Of a stretch of DNA of 7,409 nt, positions 6,239 through 7,409 are shown piece after piece. The notes under the pieces were generated by a model. It saw only the letters and a program-made list of their open reading frames with translations, did not search any database and was not told the origin of the DNA. Source of the stretch: Bacteroidota bacterium (GTDB lineage: Bacteria > Bacteroidota > Bacteroidia > Flavobacteriales_D > Crocinitomicaceae); contig JAJRQP010000044.1 of the NCBI GenBank assembly GCA_024280195.1, forward strand, positions 1 through 7,409, written 5' to 3'. How positions within the stretch are numbered: the stretch's first letter is position 1; every line of letters begins with the position of its first letter. The position numbers and the translations under genes are program-made.

Positions 6239-7114
6239 ATGCAAGAAATTCATTACATCAATCGCTCTACCGGCAAAGAAGAAATAGAGAAAGTACCAGG
6301 GAATGGTTTTCTTAACTTTCTGTATGGTGGAAATCCTCTAGGCAAAATGTCATTATGGTTGATGGTAAAACGAAAGTACTTCTCTGTTGTTTTTGGAAAA
6401 TTTATGAGTAGCTCTTTGTCAAAAAGCAAGGTTGCTCCTTTTGTCGAGAAGCATAAAATTGACTTAAACGACTATCAAAAACAAGAATTCGATCACTTCA
6501 ACGATTTCTTTTATAGAAAAATCAAAGTTTCTGCAAGACCAATTGGAGATGGAATTGTTTCTCCTGCTGATGGCCGAGTATTGGTGTTTCCAAAAATTTC
6601 TGACACACAACAGTTTTATGTAAAAGGAAGTACATTTGATTTGATTACCTTCTTGCAGAATAAAGAACTGGCAAAAAAATATGATAATGGTTCCATGATG
6701 GTGGTTCGATTGGCACCTGTTGATTATCATCGATTTCATTTTCCTGTGAGTGGAATTCCTAGTGAGAACAAAAAAATTAAAGGAGATTACTATTCTGTAT
6801 CTCCGATTGCTTTACGCGAGAAAGTGGAGATTTTTTTACAGAATAAAAGGGAATATTGCATTTTGCAGAATAAAGAAATCGGGGACGTCTTAATTTGTGA
6901 TGTTGGTGCAACATTAACCGCAGGAATACATCAAACGTATGAAACGAACAAAGCCGTTCAGAAAGGAGATGAAAAAGGTTATTTCTCTTTTGGAGGCTCG
7001 ACATTGATTGTTCTTTTTGAAGAAGGCAAAATGAATTTTTCAAAAGATTTAATCGAGAATACCAGCAAAGGTTTTGAAACCTTACTAAAAACGGGAGAAC
7101 AAATAGGAGAATAA
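6239..7114 (+). CDS. psd: Phosphatidylserine decarboxylase proenzyme
   Basis: Psd removes CO2 from phosphatidylserine to give phosphatidylethanolamine at the inner membrane. It is made as a proenzyme that cleaves itself before a serine, which becomes the pyruvoyl cofactor. The 291-residue protein shows the cleavage motif FGGST with S254 (cut between G253 and S254), so the alpha chain would be only about 38 residues. The self-cleavage aspartate lies in SPADGRV (D111) and the histidine in VDYHRFHFPVSG (H164, H167; H167 corresponds to the catalytic one of E. coli, H164 to the substrate-side one). FNDFFYRKIK (87-96) and the N-terminal YINRSTGKEEIEKVPG are family features of the GGST-type enzymes. 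The start at ATG 6239 fits the family N-terminus and the promoter 5 bases upstream. It does not share an operon with a phosphatidylserine synthase here. It converges with the ORF6N gene without a gap. Confidence 0.96.
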   Translation: MQEIHYINRSTGKEEIEKVPGNGFLNFLYGGNPLGKMSLWLMVKRKYFSVVFGKFMSSSLSKSKVAPFVEKHKIDLNDYQKQEFDHFNDFFYRKIKVSARPIGDGIVSPADGRVLVFPKISDTQQFYVKGSTFDLITFLQNKELAKKYDNGSMMVVRLAPVDYHRFHFPVSGIPSENKKIKGDYYSVSPIALREKVEIFLQNKREYCILQNKEIGDVLICDVGATLTAGIHQTYETNKAVQKGDEKGYFSFGGSTLIVLFEEGKMNFSKDLIENTSKGFETLLKTGEQIGE

Positions 7115-7120
7115 TTATTC
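7109..7120. repeat. Perfect 12-base palindrome at the convergent gene junction
   Basis: GAATAATTATTC is its own reverse complement and is centred exactly between the psd stop (7112-7114) and the minus-strand stop (7115-7117). It arises because both genes end in a GAA codon followed by TAA. No stem-loop with a T run is visible on either side, so it does not look like a bidirectional terminator. Confidence 0.6.
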
Positions 7121-7409
7121 CTTGTATCCAAGCTTCTTCCGTTTTGCATTTTGCTCCGTGAATTTATGTAGATAATTGAATATTTGCTCGATTTTTTCAT
7201 CTTGAGCTATTGATTTGCGTTTAATTTCTTCAATTTCCAAGAGCATTTCTTGATTCTCAGAGAGAATAGCCTTCATTTTTGTAAACAAACGGATAATTTG
7301 AATATTCACGACAATGGCTTCTTTGCTATTCAGCACACTTGATAGCATTGCAACACCTTGTTCTGTGAAGGCCATGGGAACATATCTGTTGCCGCCATAA
7401 CTTGAGGTC
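7115..7409 (-). CDS. ORF6N-domain protein, 5' end beyond the window
   Basis: Only the last 97 residues are visible. The frame is open to the window edge, and reading upstream of the internal ATG at 7375 gives TSSYGGNRYVPMAFTEQGVAML. This matches the end of the ORF6N domain (a YGGxRYxPxAFTEQGVAML-type motif), so that ATG is an internal methionine and not the start. Next comes VNIQIIRLFTKMK, then a charged, heptad-like helical tail (about residues 50-92, ENQEMLLEIEEIKRKSIAQD and onward) that probably forms a coiled coil. ORF6N is related to KilA-N-type DNA-binding domains of phage antirepressors, and free-standing copies are widespread in Bacteroidota chromosomes with no proven role. DNA binding is inferred from the family. 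No integrase or other phage gene is visible beside it. It converges on psd and may mark the edge of an accessory stretch outside the window. Confidence 0.88.
   Translation of the reverse strand, partial: TSSYGGNRYVPMAFTEQGVAMLSSVLNSKEAIVVNIQIIRLFTKMKAILSENQEMLLEIEEIKRKSIAQDEKIEQIFNYLHKFTEQNAKRKKLGYKE

Noticed and set aside
7373..7375. ATG at 7375 (minus strand) as the start of the ORF6N gene
   Set aside because: The frame stays open to the window edge and the 11 upstream residues continue the conserved ORF6N motif, so this methionine is internal.
7115..7409. Prophage or defence system suggested by the ORF6N domain
   Set aside because: ORF6N genes are common as single chromosomal genes in this phylum, and no integrase, repeat, tRNA site or other phage gene is visible in the window.

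Overview
The window looks like the chromosome of a member of Bacteroidota, most likely Flavobacteriales. The lineage is inferred from four things: AT-rich DNA, no clear Shine-Dalgarno sequences ahead of most starts, -7 promoter elements of the TAnnTTTG type peculiar to this phylum, and a gene order (pdxA, DUF177, rpmF, plsX, fabH, accB, accC) that I recall as common there. The proteins remind me of Fluviicola/Crocinitomicaceae relatives, but I could not test that.

Layout. Positions 1-1000 hold the 3' part of pdxA (vitamin B6 synthesis), whose first codons lie before the window. An 88-base gap follows, with an AT-rich inverted repeat and a TACCTTTG -7 element. A tightly packed plus-strand block then runs from 1089 to 5770: a DUF177/YceD-like protein, ribosomal protein L32 (rpmF), PlsX, FabH, AccB and AccC. 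It ends at a clear intrinsic terminator (5774-5801, GGGATG/CATCCC stem, GAAA loop, six T). Next come a small two-zinc-finger, two-helix membrane protein (DUF983), and phosphatidylserine decarboxylase (psd) behind its own promoter. On the minus strand is the 3' part of an ORF6N-domain gene that converges on psd with no base between the two stop codons. No stretch above 300 bases lacks a gene.

Function. The core block makes and uses malonyl-CoA. AccB and AccC are the biotin carrier and biotin carboxylase of acetyl-CoA carboxylase, FabH starts fatty acid synthesis, and PlsX passes finished acyl chains to phospholipid synthesis. Psd completes phosphatidylethanolamine. L32 and the DUF177 protein tie the block to ribosome production. 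The carboxyltransferase subunits (AccA, AccD), the acyltransferase PlsY and the phosphatidylserine synthase are not in the window.

Nothing here amounts to a new biological system; this is a mostly ordinary housekeeping region. The points worth a second look are small: the terminator that swallows the longest possible DUF983 start, a probably leaderless psd mRNA, an eight-codon upstream ORF overlapping the DUF177 GTG start, the abutting convergent stops, and a few residue changes in conserved motifs.
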